NCBI GenBank assembly: GCA_023250955.1
Contig: JAHEZQ010000008.1
Span: forward strand, 90,569-154,568
Length of the DNA: 64,000 nucleotides
DNA from: Melioribacter sp.
GTDB taxonomy: Bacteria; Bacteroidota; Ignavibacteria; Ignavibacteriales; Melioribacteraceae
Reading direction: 5' to 3'
The number at the start of each line of letters is the position of its first letter. Within the stretch, counting starts at the first letter, position 1. The notes below the pieces were generated by a model. That model was not told where the DNA came from. It saw only the letters and a program-made list of their open reading frames with translations, and did no database searches. Positions 55,187 to 64,000 of the stretch are shown here, piece by piece. A program made the translations under genes and the position numbers.

Positions 55187-57163
55187 GTGCTTACAAAAGG
55201 TCAAATTAGATACATCAATCAGAATAGACATAAGTCATCGCCGGAAAAACTTTCAATAAATTTGAAAATACCGATTGAAGAAATTCAGAAGTATCTAGAA
55301 CTGAATCCCGCTCAAAAAACACCATTCTATTTTTATATTATAATGATTTTAATCCCGATTCTATTTCTTATTCTCTTAGAAGTAGGACTTCGTTTATTTA
55401 ATTACGGGAACGATTTATCAATGTGGATAAAAGCTACTGAAGGGAAATTAATGCTTAACCCGGAAGTAGCGCGCCGTTATTTCTCAACAATTAAAAGTCC
55501 CCCGTCTTCTATTGAAGATATTTTTGATGAAGAGAAAAAAGATAATTCTTATCGCGTATTCGTTTTAGGGGAAAGCAGTGCAGCGGGTTATCCTTATATG
55601 CCGCTTGGTTCTTTTTCTCGTTATATCCGTAAACGATTGGAACTTTCTTATCCTCAAAATAAAATCGAAGTTATTAATATTTCCCTAACTGCGGTTAATA
55701 GTTATACTGTAAGAGATTTTATACCCGAAGTACTTAAACAGAAACCGGATTTAATATTAATCTATACTGGACACAATGAATATTACGGTGCATTAGGTGT
55801 CGGATCACTTGAGTCTTTGGGTAATTCCCGCTCTTTGGTGAACTTAATTTTGTATCTCAACAAGTTTAAGACTACTCAACTTGTCAGAGATTTTATTCAG
55901 TGGATTGTAAAAATATTTTCCGGCGGTGATTCAAAATCCAGCGGAACATTAATGTCTAGAATGGCAAAAGAGCAAACTATACCATTTAATTCTGATAATT
56001 ATAAAGAGGGTATTCATCAATTTAAAAGTAATATGCGCGATGTAATTGAATTAGTAAAAAAGGCAAATGTTCCCATAATTCTTGGAACGTTGGCAAGCAA
56101 TTTAAAAGATCAGAAACCGTTTATTTCTGTCCAAGATAAAAAATATCAATCGGCAGAAAAAATTTACGAGGAAGCTCAACACTCCTATAGCTTGGCAAAT
56201 TACAAATCAGCAGATTCACTTTTCAGATTAGCTAAAGATCTTGATGCATTACGCTTTAGAGCTCCTGAAGAGATTAACAGCATTATTAAAAATTTCGGAA
56301 ATGAACTTAATATTCCGATTGTAAATATTGATTCCGTATTTGACGCAGTAAGTCCCGATGGAATTGTTGGAGATAATTTAATGACAGACCATCTTCATCC
56401 AACACTTCAAGGCTATCAGTTAATGGGTAAGATCTATTATGATGAAATGTATAAGAATAATTTATTGCCAAAAAATATTTCTTCTTCAATTAATTATAAC
56501 GTGCAAGATCAAATTACAATTTTAAGATTTCCATATTCAAAAATGGATTCTACAATTTCGGCTTACAGGATAAAACTTTTAAAAAATGATTGGCCTTACA
56601 TTGATCCGAAGAATAAAATCCCTCTCACGAAATTAATTACACCAAATACGTATGAAGATACTCTGGCATTAAGACTAGTCAACGATGATATAAACTGGAT
56701 TGACTGCCATCAAAAAGCAGCCGAAAGAAATTTACATGAAAAAAATATTGATGGTTTTCTACAGCAGATGGAAATTTTAATTTATCAATATCCGGTTATT
56801 GTGGAGTATTATAATTTTATAGATCAGCTTGCTCTTGATCTTCTTAAAATAAAAGATTTTGAAAAAGCGTATAAAGTTTTGCTTAAGCGGTATCAAATTA
56901 AACCGAATGATCTTTCTACTAAATGGCTTGGTACGATTGATTTAAATTCCTCAAGAATTCCCACAGCAATTAAATATTTAGAAGAAAGTACTTCATACAA
57001 TCCTAATGATAATCAAACACTTTACAATTTAGCGGGAGCTTATGCATTAAATAAAGATTACGGAAAAAGTTTCGAGCTGATTTCCAGAGTATTAAAAGCC
57101 GATCCGGATTATCCCGGTGCTCAAAGTTTATTGCAGCAGATTAAAAACTTATTAAATAAATGA
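55187..57163 (+). CDS. Membrane-anchored SGNH-hydrolase-like protein with TPR C-terminus (second copy)
   Basis: This 658-residue paralogue of the protein at 53024-54904 has about 30 extra N-terminal residues (MLTKGQIRYINQNRHKSSPE...) before the membrane helix (about 45-66). The SGNH blocks are GESSAAGYPY (S130), TGHNEYYGALG (H196, N197) and DHLHP (D401, H404). The TPR-like region spans about 510-655. It starts at GTG 55187 after TGGAG. Conservation of all catalytic residues in both copies argues for two active enzymes of related but distinct specificity. The rest of the gap 55060-55186 must hold the promoter for this gene and the divergent DUF5989 gene. Confidence 0.88.
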   Translation: MLTKGQIRYINQNRHKSSPEKLSINLKIPIEEIQKYLELNPAQKTPFYFYIIMILIPILFLILLEVGLRLFNYGNDLSMWIKATEGKLMLNPEVARRYFSTIKSPPSSIEDIFDEEKKDNSYRVFVLGESSAAGYPYMPLGSFSRYIRKRLELSYPQNKIEVINISLTAVNSYTVRDFIPEVLKQKPDLILIYTGHNEYYGALGVGSLESLGNSRSLVNLILYLNKFKTTQLVRDFIQWIVKIFSGGDSKSSGTLMSRMAKEQTIPFNSDNYKEGIHQFKSNMRDVIELVKKANVPIILGTLASNLKDQKPFISVQDKKYQSAEKIYEEAQHSYSLANYKSADSLFRLAKDLDALRFRAPEEINSIIKNFGNELNIPIVNIDSVFDAVSPDGIVGDNLMTDHLHPTLQGYQLMGKIYYDEMYKNNLLPKNISSSINYNVQDQITILRFPYSKMDSTISAYRIKLLKNDWPYIDPKNKIPLTKLITPNTYEDTLALRLVNDDINWIDCHQKAAERNLHEKNIDGFLQQMEILIYQYPVIVEYYNFIDQLALDLLKIKDFEKAYKVLLKRYQIKPNDLSTKWLGTIDLNSSRIPTAIKYLEESTSYNPNDNQTLYNLAGAYALNKDYGKSFELISRVLKADPDYPGAQSLLQQIKNLLNK

Positions 57164-57190
57164 ACCCATACAGTATTCAATTTAAAAATA

Positions 57191-57219
57191 AAAAGCCGGG
57201 CTTATTCAGTCCGGCTTTT
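57191..57219. terminator. Bidirectional terminator between convergent genes
   Basis: A perfect 9-bp stem (aaaagccgg 57191-57199, ccggctttt 57211-57219) has an 11-nt loop, with A-runs and T-runs outside. It can end both the SGNH transcript (plus) and the exported-protein operon (minus). Confidence 0.88.
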
Positions 57220-57241
57220 GTATTAATCAACAAAAGATAAC

Positions 57242-59119
57242 TTACTTAATCAAAAGCATTTTCTTGGTAACATTATAATTACCAGCTTCGATTCTATAGA
57301 AGTAAACTCCGCTGCTTAATTTAGTAGCATTGAAATCTACATTATAGGAACCTGCTCTCATTTGTTTGTTTAATAGAGTTTGAACTTCTTGACCGAGAAC
57401 GTTATAAACCTTCAAGCTAACCAACTCATCAGATGGTAATGAGAATCTGATTACTGTGGTTGGGTTGAAAGGGTTTGGATAATTCTGTTCTAGATTAAAA
57501 GTAGTTGGAAGAGAATTTTGAATAGGTTCAACTGCACTTGTTAATCCTCTCGGTAAAGTCTCAATCTGTCCGGTTTTAGCTTCTGCATTTGTCCATGTAT
57601 CAGTTATAACTGTATATGGCTGAGTAAATGCTTTGCTGTATGGTTGAGGAATAAATCTAACTCTATATACAAAGTTTGCAAAACCTGTAGGTTCTTTTTG
57701 AACACCGTTTGGAGCCGGTTTACCGTATTCATAAATATATGTAAATCCATTAAACGCCGGTCCAACAATATTTACAGAACCACTATAGAAAAGTGTTGAT
57801 CCTTCTCTAGTAAGTTTAAGAGCTCTATCCTGTCCTTCTTTCCATCCCATCTTTGCTGCCCATGCTGCTTGTCCGGGAACTAAGAAAACCGTATCAGTTG
57901 CTGCATCAAATGGAATAGCTTGTTTTACTGGATCAGTAGCTGGAGTCATATCAACTCTAAAATTAGCTGTAACTGTTTTACCAGCAGGAATTATAAATGA
58001 AGGATATATATCATTGAAGTATGGTCTTGCATCGAAGTTTTGGTTTGGAACACCTTTGAATTGAATACTACGGTTTCCGCCACCAGTTGAAAACGGTCTT
58101 TCGTAACCAGCATCGCCGCCTAATGGCCCCGTTTGATCAAATGCTTCTACACGGTATTTGTGAGGAAGCTGCGAATTAACTTCCCAAAGTGTAAATCCAA
58201 CACTTAGGAAATATCCTGCCGGATTAAGTGGATCTTGGTTCATACTTGATTTGGTAGGATCGTTTGCATTCCAACCATTAAAGCTACCTCTAATTTGTAA
58301 TTGGTCTTTAGCAGGATCAAAGAGATTGGTTGCTTGAAGAACTGTAAGATCGCATTCAAAATTTACAGCCCCATCTCTAAGAGTAACTGTAGGATCAACG
58401 TTATTCCATGGCCTTGCAATATCTTGAGCTCCGTCAACAATCCAAGAAGTTTTGTTTGGATCGTCTTCCCATGGGGTTCCGCCGTTTTTATCAGTATACA
58501 AGAATTTGTAGTTGATCAATTGTGCGGATTTAATTGTAACTGTAGCTGAGTAGATAGAATCCTGCGGTGCAGCTCCTGCAACTAATTCTGTTGCTGTAGT
58601 ATTCCAACCATTGAAATCTCCAGCTGCATAAACCTTACCTGTACCTTTAACGAGCGATTGTTGTTTAATAGGTAAGCGCATATCTGCTTTAAAGGTAACA
58701 GAAGCATCAGCACCCGTCGGCATGGCTTCATTATTATACCAAACAACCGGAAGAACCATATCGGTTAAACCAACAACAACTGATCTATTGGGTTGACCGC
58801 TTAATTCGTCTTTACCCCAATCAGTTCCAATAGCATACTTAAATTCATAAGTTGCATTTGCATCAACTTGAAGAGTTTTTGTATAAATTGAATCCGTACC
58901 CGGTCCATCCAGAATTTTTTCTGTATTTGCAGGTGGAGTATTTAACCAGTTGTTAAAACCGCCAGCGACGGTAACAACATCAGTACCGGGGACAAATAAT
59001 TTCTTTTTGGCATAGACTTTCATATTAACCTTAAAGGTTACATTAACCTTCTGGGCGAACGAATCAAGAGTCCATGCACAAAGAAATACGACCACAAAAA
59101 GTAGAGTAAGTTTTTTCAT
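57242..59119 (-). CDS. T9SS-exported multi-domain protein with CBM-like repeats
   Basis: This 625-residue protein has a signal peptide (1-22) and at least three beta-sandwich repeats (about 25-135, 140-250, 255-370) with motifs such as VTVAGGFNNW, VYAAGDFNGWNTT and LQIRGSFNGWNAND. This is the FNGW signature of starch-binding CBM48/CBM20-like or E-set domains. A fourth beta-rich region lies at about 385-510. The last 80 residues are a T9SS sorting domain (NYPNPFNPTTVIRFSLP ... MLLIK). It is the last gene of the operon with the PorV/PorQ-like protein and the giant protein upstream. It starts at ATG 59119 after GGAGG. Glycan binding at the cell surface is inferred; the ligand is unknown. Confidence 0.85.
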   Translation of the reverse strand: MKKLTLLFVVVFLCAWTLDSFAQKVNVTFKVNMKVYAKKKLFVPGTDVVTVAGGFNNWLNTPPANTEKILDGPGTDSIYTKTLQVDANATYEFKYAIGTDWGKDELSGQPNRSVVVGLTDMVLPVVWYNNEAMPTGADASVTFKADMRLPIKQQSLVKGTGKVYAAGDFNGWNTTATELVAGAAPQDSIYSATVTIKSAQLINYKFLYTDKNGGTPWEDDPNKTSWIVDGAQDIARPWNNVDPTVTLRDGAVNFECDLTVLQATNLFDPAKDQLQIRGSFNGWNANDPTKSSMNQDPLNPAGYFLSVGFTLWEVNSQLPHKYRVEAFDQTGPLGGDAGYERPFSTGGGNRSIQFKGVPNQNFDARPYFNDIYPSFIIPAGKTVTANFRVDMTPATDPVKQAIPFDAATDTVFLVPGQAAWAAKMGWKEGQDRALKLTREGSTLFYSGSVNIVGPAFNGFTYIYEYGKPAPNGVQKEPTGFANFVYRVRFIPQPYSKAFTQPYTVITDTWTNAEAKTGQIETLPRGLTSAVEPIQNSLPTTFNLEQNYPNPFNPTTVIRFSLPSDELVSLKVYNVLGQEVQTLLNKQMRAGSYNVDFNATKLSSGVYFYRIEAGNYNVTKKMLLIK

Positions 59120-59190
59120 TGTGCCTCCATAATTAAGTTAATTAGTGCCACTATAATCATAAGTGGAATTTATCATTTTTTTATTCCAGT

Positions 59191-60216
59191 TCAAAAACTT
59201 AACATCACACCAAAACTGTGCATGTTATCTAAATACTTTAATTTTTGAAATGAATAATCTACAGCAATTTTAAAGAATTTCAACCCATCATATTTTATCC
59301 CAGCTCCAAGCGTTAATCCTTCTTGAGTATCTTTCAGGAATAATGTTTTGTATCCGCCTCTTATAGATATTAAATCATTAAACAAAGATAATTCACCGCC
59401 AACATTAACCCATTGATTGTTATCGTTAGGATGAGTTGCATCCACGGCTAATGTTAATCTGTGCTGATCCATAATTTGAAAATCGCGTGAGATACCTACT
59501 TGCAACCGTAACGGCAATTCAAATTGATCGGTTGAATAATAGGCGTCAATTGTTGCATTATTGCCGTTTCTTTGCGGATCAGGATCGTGTCGGATTAAAA
59601 GATCTTCGCCTTTAATTTGCATCTTAGTGCCATAATTTGAGATACTACTTGCAAACCTGATTCCATAGAATGGAGTTTTAAAAATTGTTCCTATATCGAA
59701 ACCGATTCCATCCGCGCTTGAGTTAAAAATATTCTCTCTGATATATTTTACATTCACGCCAACTGAAAAATCCTCAGTAATAAATTTTCCATAAGAAAGA
59801 GCAAACGCATAACTACCAGCAGAGAATTTTTCTCCAGTTCCCTCAGGAAAATATTCTGTTGTAACTTCCATATCAGCTATATTGAGTGCAGTTACACTTA
59901 TTCCCACATTACCCAACGAACCTGCGGGAATAACAATACCAATAAAGTTCACGTTAATATCTGCAAACATTTTAGTATAGGTAAATACGGTTTGGAATTC
60001 AGTGAGGTTTGCAATGCCGGCAGGATTCCAATACATAGCCGTAGCATCATTAGCTATTGAACTAAAAGCTCCACCCATTGCATTTGCACGGGGACCAATT
60101 CCAATATTTAAAAATTTTGCAGCAGTCGTTCCGGTTTTAGTCACCTGTTGTGCAAAGACAGGTTGTAACAAAACAATAGCTACAATTACAGTTATTAATA
60201 ATTTTTTATTTATCAC
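59191..60216 (-). CDS. PorV/PorQ-family outer-membrane protein
   Basis: This is a 341-residue beta-barrel protein with a signal peptide (1-22). Features of the PorV/PorQ (UPF0164) family are the N-terminal KTGTTAAKFLNIGIGPRANAMGGAFSSIANDATAMYWNPAGIA, and a C-terminus ending in alternating hydrophobic strands. PorV shuttles T9SS cargo to the surface-attachment machinery. Here it lies between the genes of two exported proteins that end in T9SS-like domains, so it may serve these. The start is GTG 60216 with AAGGAG upstream. Confidence 0.88.
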   Translation of the reverse strand: MINKKLLITVIVAIVLLQPVFAQQVTKTGTTAAKFLNIGIGPRANAMGGAFSSIANDATAMYWNPAGIANLTEFQTVFTYTKMFADINVNFIGIVIPAGSLGNVGISVTALNIADMEVTTEYFPEGTGEKFSAGSYAFALSYGKFITEDFSVGVNVKYIRENIFNSSADGIGFDIGTIFKTPFYGIRFASSISNYGTKMQIKGEDLLIRHDPDPQRNGNNATIDAYYSTDQFELPLRLQVGISRDFQIMDQHRLTLAVDATHPNDNNQWVNVGGELSLFNDLISIRGGYKTLFLKDTQEGLTLGAGIKYDGLKFFKIAVDYSFQKLKYLDNMHSFGVMLSF

Positions 60217-60268
60217 GATAAACTCCTTAAATTTATTCGTCCATATACTTCTAATGAGCAGGTTACAA

Positions 60269-63200
60269 TTATTTAATTACTGCAAATTTGCCTGTCTTCA
60301 CTCCTATACCAGGAGAGTCTACTTGGAATACATAAACTCCATAAGCAACATTCAGTTTATCTCGTGTGAGCATTTTCCATTCCGCAGAACCATCATTCAA
60401 TGGACTATCATGTTCAATAACGTCTACCAATTCACCACTTATCGTAAAAATTCTTATGGTACATTTATTTGGCAAGTGAGTAAAATGTAACGAGCGCGGT
60501 CCCCTTCCACTTGAATAAGGATTTTTTGGTTCCCATTGTGCTGATGCAACATATGGATTTGGGACTACTTTAATTTTATCTAAGTCTTCTTTTGCCTTAT
60601 CGTTATCAATCTTTCCAACTTTAGCAACAAATCTGAATATATCGCTGGAGAGGAATGGTTTTTTCAATTTAAGTTCTATTTTATCGCCGGCTTTTGGTAA
60701 TCTTGTAAGTGGTGATGCTGTAGGTACATCATTTAAATAGAACCACCATGTATACACAAGATTGTTGTTATTATCCGGCTCTAAGAAAACTATTCTATCT
60801 TTAAACCCTTGGCTATTAAGAGAAAGCACACCGTCAGTTCCATCTACTTCAATAAATCCAAAATCTATATACTTCTGTTTACTAACATTATAAACTTTGA
60901 AATTAACAGGTTTCGCCGGGAAATTGCTAAATCTAACAGTGAAAGCTTTTGAAGTGCCAAAGCCTACATCACCAAATTCTATGCGATAATCGTTAGGTCT
61001 TTCTTCTCCCTGAAATCCACCAGGGAAAACAAATTTCTCAAATCTGTAATCAACGATTTGCGGATCGTTCCATAATGATGACGCTCTATTTAATTCTACT
61101 CGCTGTTCATTTGTAAATTTGAGTCTGAATCCGTCTGTTAAAGGTTGTTCATAAGTTGTTGCCAGGTTTTTGTTTTTATTTATTAGAGTAGTCCCAGCTG
61201 TAGAGTCTGAAAGTGTATAATTCTTGGTTGTTAATGTATCGGGTTGTCCCGAGCGCTTAGAGATTTTAACTGTATCTTGAAAAGTTAAGAAGTAAACATG
61301 TCCATCTTTTATTTTATTAATATCAATTACATCATAATTCACTGATCCGGATGTAGAGCCCTGAACAAGTTTAATCTCTCCGAGTGTTGGTGCAACATAA
61401 CCACCTGCAGGAGCTTCGGGTTTGATACGGACAACGTTTGAGCCAAGCTTTACACTTCCATCTGCTTGCAATGAAATTCTAATTGGTGATTCCGAAGGAA
61501 TAATATTTCCCGCAGCATATCCGAAATCGAAAGACGTAAGTGCATAGTAATAAGTAAATCCATTTTGAACAGTTGTATCAACAAAGGTATGTTTTATCCC
61601 CGAGTCTTCTCCTATATAATATTTAACTCCATCAAGATCAACGGGGAAGAATCCTTTGATACCATCATTTAAATCAAAAATCTTTAGTGGAGTTTTAAAT
61701 ATTTTATTACCATAACCATTTGTAATATTCTGTGCATCAAGAAATGCCGGATCCGAAGAACGATAAATTCTATAGCCTTCAAAATCTTTACCTGTACCAC
61801 CAATTGCATCAATATAACTATCGAATGAAGATTCGGCAATATCATCCCAATAAAGTGTTACTCTATTATTACCAGAGATTGCAGTTAGAGTTGGAGTAAG
61901 CGGCGCATTTGCAAAACGATAATCGTTATTATAAGTCTCTTGAGCCCTAACTCTTTTTCTAAGTATTTCATTTTTTCTAAATAATCCGTTCGGATCAGGA
62001 ACAGGGCCATTTGAAAATAAAACAGCAATAGAGATTGGTTCAGTCTGTCCGGATTTCAACGGGAATAATCCAGATGAAACAAATAAATCATATTCACCGG
62101 CTACTACAAGTTGTGGATCATAAAATTTTCCTGGAATCATAAAATCAAACCATATTTGAGCATCACTATTAATATTTAAACCGCCGGCAGGAACATAAGC
62201 AGCATTAGTAATACCAATCTGATCTGTTTCAGAAACATCAGTAACATCAACTTTAGGTTCACCGGGTAATCCAAATCGAGCACCGGATGTTGGTTTACCA
62301 TCTCCCTCACCAGGGTCACCGGTGTCAGGAACACCGTCTAATCCAACGTCATCACGTAATGGATTCCAATCATAGTCATTATCAATACCATCATTTCTTG
62401 CTTCGTCAATCATAACATCAATACCATCATCCATGCCTTCGTCTATTGCGCCATTATTATCATTATCAATTCCATCAGCATATTTTTTACCTAAAGTAGA
62501 AGCAACAACATTATATAAAATAATTTTGCTGTTAACACGATATCTATAATACGGTGCATCTGCGGCAGCTTGATTGATCATTGCTTGAGTAATAACCGGG
62601 CTGCCTTCTTCACCATCTCCGTCGTTATCAATGCCGTCTTTAAATGGATATCCTAATTTATCCGAGGTAACATTTATTAAATGAACTTTTCCATTTTGGA
62701 AAGAATCAAGAGGTGGCCATAATTTCCATTTGTTAGTACCGGGAGCCGAATTTGCAAGATCAATCATTGCTTGGGTAATAACCGGACTATTTTTTTCTAC
62801 CTTAAATCTTGGATGTTTTGAAATCCAATCTGGGTCAATCGGTTCAGCAATTCCATCGGCATATGAAACACCTTTTTGAACACCAAAGGCAACGTGAGTT
62901 TCATTTTCGTCTATTAAGCCGTTGCCATTATCATCAATTTGATTATCTGGAATTTCTCCCACTAACATATCTCTAGTAACAAGCGGTCCGTTTTCAGGAC
63001 TATCACCGTCATTATCAATTCTATCTAAAGCATTACCTGGGGTTTCCAAAAAAGTAACTCCCACCATTCCAACCGGATCACTTCCAAAATTTGGAGCTTT
63101 ATGATCGGCATCCCGGCTCCATGCAATATCTTCTATCAAATCAAATTCAGAAATATCATCTTGTGAATCTCCATCACCACCGACGAAATCAGCATACCAA

Positions 63201-63952
63201 AGAGTTACGCCGACTTTATTAATATCTTTTGTACCATCATTTTTTATGTAATGAAGGAAATAGACCGCATCTTCAACCAGCACTTGCGACCATGCAAGAG
63301 CTCTTACATCCATAAGAATTCCCATTCCTTTTCTGGAAAGATCCGTACTGTCCGGAAAATAATTTGCATAGCGTTCATACTTATCATCTGAAGCACGGTA
63401 GAACATTTCTTGATCTGCATTGAAAATATTTTTACCAAAATATCCGTTCCAAGATCCTCTCCATCCCGGATCTACTTGATCACTCAACCTATCCGGCCAA
63501 AATGCAGGCCACGTATCAGGGTCAACACTTGTAGCTAATTGGTTTTCTCCTGTTTTAGGATTTTGTCTACTATATCCGGGAACTGGTTCAAAATTCCAGG
63601 ATTTACCCTGTGGTGATTGACGATAATTCATAACATCAATTATATGTTGAAGCTGACCATTATTATCAAGTACTTCACCGCCTACAAAAATTCCCAACAA
63701 AGCTAAATACACATGACCGGTATTTTTAGGCCATTCATAAGGTGTTTGAACTGAGATTGGGAAAGAACCACTTTCGCGACCAGATTGACCAAAATTGAAG
63801 ACAGTGGTACGGACTTGATTCCCTTCCATTTGTCCTTTTGCTCTTTTAGTAACATCGCCTCTTTCTTTGCCTGGTTTGTACTGAGCCTCAATATTGGTTG
63901 TTATCATTAAAGCTATCGCGAACATCAAAATAATTTTAAATGCTCTAGCCAT
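60269..63952 (-). CDS. Large exported protein with calcium-binding-like DxDxDG repeats and T9SS-like C-terminus
   Basis: This 1227-residue protein has a signal peptide (1-23). Between about 308 and 560 it carries runs of Asp-rich motifs of the thrombospondin-3/dockerin kind (RIDNDGDS, QIDDNGNGLIDENE, GIDNDGDGEEG, GIDNDNNGAIDEG, GIDNDYDWN), separated by segments that share SPVITQAMI (twice, with a related third copy GPLVTRDML). A fibronectin-III-like part follows (about 670-810: TPTLTAISGNNRVTLYWDD). The C-terminus (VVPNPYVASAQWEP ... CTIRIFTISGELV ... VFQVDSPGIGVKTGKFAVIK) is a T9SS-type sorting domain. It is first in the operon with PorV and the CBM-like protein, and starts at ATG 63952 after AGGAG. 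A structural or adhesive surface role is likely; no enzyme motif is seen. Confidence 0.85.
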   Translation of the reverse strand: MARAFKIILMFAIALMITTNIEAQYKPGKERGDVTKRAKGQMEGNQVRTTVFNFGQSGRESGSFPISVQTPYEWPKNTGHVYLALLGIFVGGEVLDNNGQLQHIIDVMNYRQSPQGKSWNFEPVPGYSRQNPKTGENQLATSVDPDTWPAFWPDRLSDQVDPGWRGSWNGYFGKNIFNADQEMFYRASDDKYERYANYFPDSTDLSRKGMGILMDVRALAWSQVLVEDAVYFLHYIKNDGTKDINKVGVTLWYADFVGGDGDSQDDISEFDLIEDIAWSRDADHKAPNFGSDPVGMVGVTFLETPGNALDRIDNDGDSPENGPLVTRDMLVGEIPDNQIDDNGNGLIDENETHVAFGVQKGVSYADGIAEPIDPDWISKHPRFKVEKNSPVITQAMIDLANSAPGTNKWKLWPPLDSFQNGKVHLINVTSDKLGYPFKDGIDNDGDGEEGSPVITQAMINQAAADAPYYRYRVNSKIILYNVVASTLGKKYADGIDNDNNGAIDEGMDDGIDVMIDEARNDGIDNDYDWNPLRDDVGLDGVPDTGDPGEGDGKPTSGARFGLPGEPKVDVTDVSETDQIGITNAAYVPAGGLNINSDAQIWFDFMIPGKFYDPQLVVAGEYDLFVSSGLFPLKSGQTEPISIAVLFSNGPVPDPNGLFRKNEILRKRVRAQETYNNDYRFANAPLTPTLTAISGNNRVTLYWDDIAESSFDSYIDAIGGTGKDFEGYRIYRSSDPAFLDAQNITNGYGNKIFKTPLKIFDLNDGIKGFFPVDLDGVKYYIGEDSGIKHTFVDTTVQNGFTYYYALTSFDFGYAAGNIIPSESPIRISLQADGSVKLGSNVVRIKPEAPAGGYVAPTLGEIKLVQGSTSGSVNYDVIDINKIKDGHVYFLTFQDTVKISKRSGQPDTLTTKNYTLSDSTAGTTLINKNKNLATTYEQPLTDGFRLKFTNEQRVELNRASSLWNDPQIVDYRFEKFVFPGGFQGEERPNDYRIEFGDVGFGTSKAFTVRFSNFPAKPVNFKVYNVSKQKYIDFGFIEVDGTDGVLSLNSQGFKDRIVFLEPDNNNNLVYTWWFYLNDVPTASPLTRLPKAGDKIELKLKKPFLSSDIFRFVAKVGKIDNDKAKEDLDKIKVVPNPYVASAQWEPKNPYSSGRGPRSLHFTHLPNKCTIRIFTISGELVDVIEHDSPLNDGSAEWKMLTRDKLNVAYGVYVFQVDSPGIGVKTGKFAVIK

Positions 63953-64000
63953 TTATTTATTTCTCCTATTATTAATCTTTTTCATGACTTTCAAAATCAA

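Noticed and set aside
1..64000. CRISPR arrays, prophage genes, rRNA operons, toxin-antitoxin or restriction systems
   Set aside because: I looked for regularly spaced repeats and for hallmark genes of these systems and found none.

Overview
The window looks like a chromosomal segment from a member of the Ignavibacteria (Bacteroidota/Chlorobi group). It is AT-rich and gene-dense with short gaps. Several exported proteins end in the NYPNPFNP-type sorting domain of the type IX secretion system (T9SS). A PorV/PorQ-type outer-membrane protein, TonB-dependent receptors, DUF4249 and DUF4861 proteins, and giant PAS or beta-propeller sensors are also present. The taxonomic call is an inference from these families; no rRNA is present.

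Region 1 (1-21275) is a pectin and hexuronate locus. On the minus strand, reading from 19737 down to 1, the order is: SDR-type mannonate oxidoreductase (uxuB type), KDG kinase, a LarA-family nickel-pincer racemase/epimerase homologue, KduI, KDPG aldolase, hexuronate MFS transporter, UxaC, LacI-type regulator, GH28 polygalacturonase, DUF4861 protein, TonB-dependent receptor, T9SS beta-helix protein, PL9-type pectate lyase, and a GH105 hydrolase cut by the window edge. Divergent from this run is a tagaturonate epimerase (uxaE). Together they give galacturonate > tagaturonate > fructuronate > mannonate, and KDG > KDPG > pyruvate + glyceraldehyde-3-phosphate. No mannonate dehydratase, KduD or SusD is visible. 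Two gaps share a 17/21-base motif centred on CG that could be the operator of the LacI protein.

Region 2 (21455-29837) is a sensory block: two single-domain response regulators, a 1500-residue REC-PAS(x9)-histidine kinase and a 7+1-TM histidine kinase. None carries a DNA-binding output domain. Two gaps hold degenerate REP-like palindromes. A 625-base gene-poor gap follows.

Region 3 (30463-45720) is a partner-switching cluster, all on the minus strand: an RsbW/SpoIIAB-type kinase, two STAS antagonists, four SpoIIE-type PP2C phosphatases with different inputs (two GAF-like domains, two periplasmic beta-propellers, one four-fold repeated cytoplasmic module), a FIST sensor and a secreted cupin. 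No sigma factor is present. A complete 1.33-kb insertion sequence and tRNA-Ser(UGA) follow. A 16-base direct copy of the tRNA 3' end lies at 30266-30281, so region 3 may be an old tRNA-associated island.

Region 4 (47762-64000) holds a secreted GH13 enzyme, a TonB receptor/DUF4249 pair, two SGNH-hydrolase/TPR paralogues with an unlisted 52-residue DUF5989 gene between them on the opposite strand, and an exported-protein operon (calcium-binding-like giant protein, PorV/PorQ-like protein, T9SS CBM-like protein).
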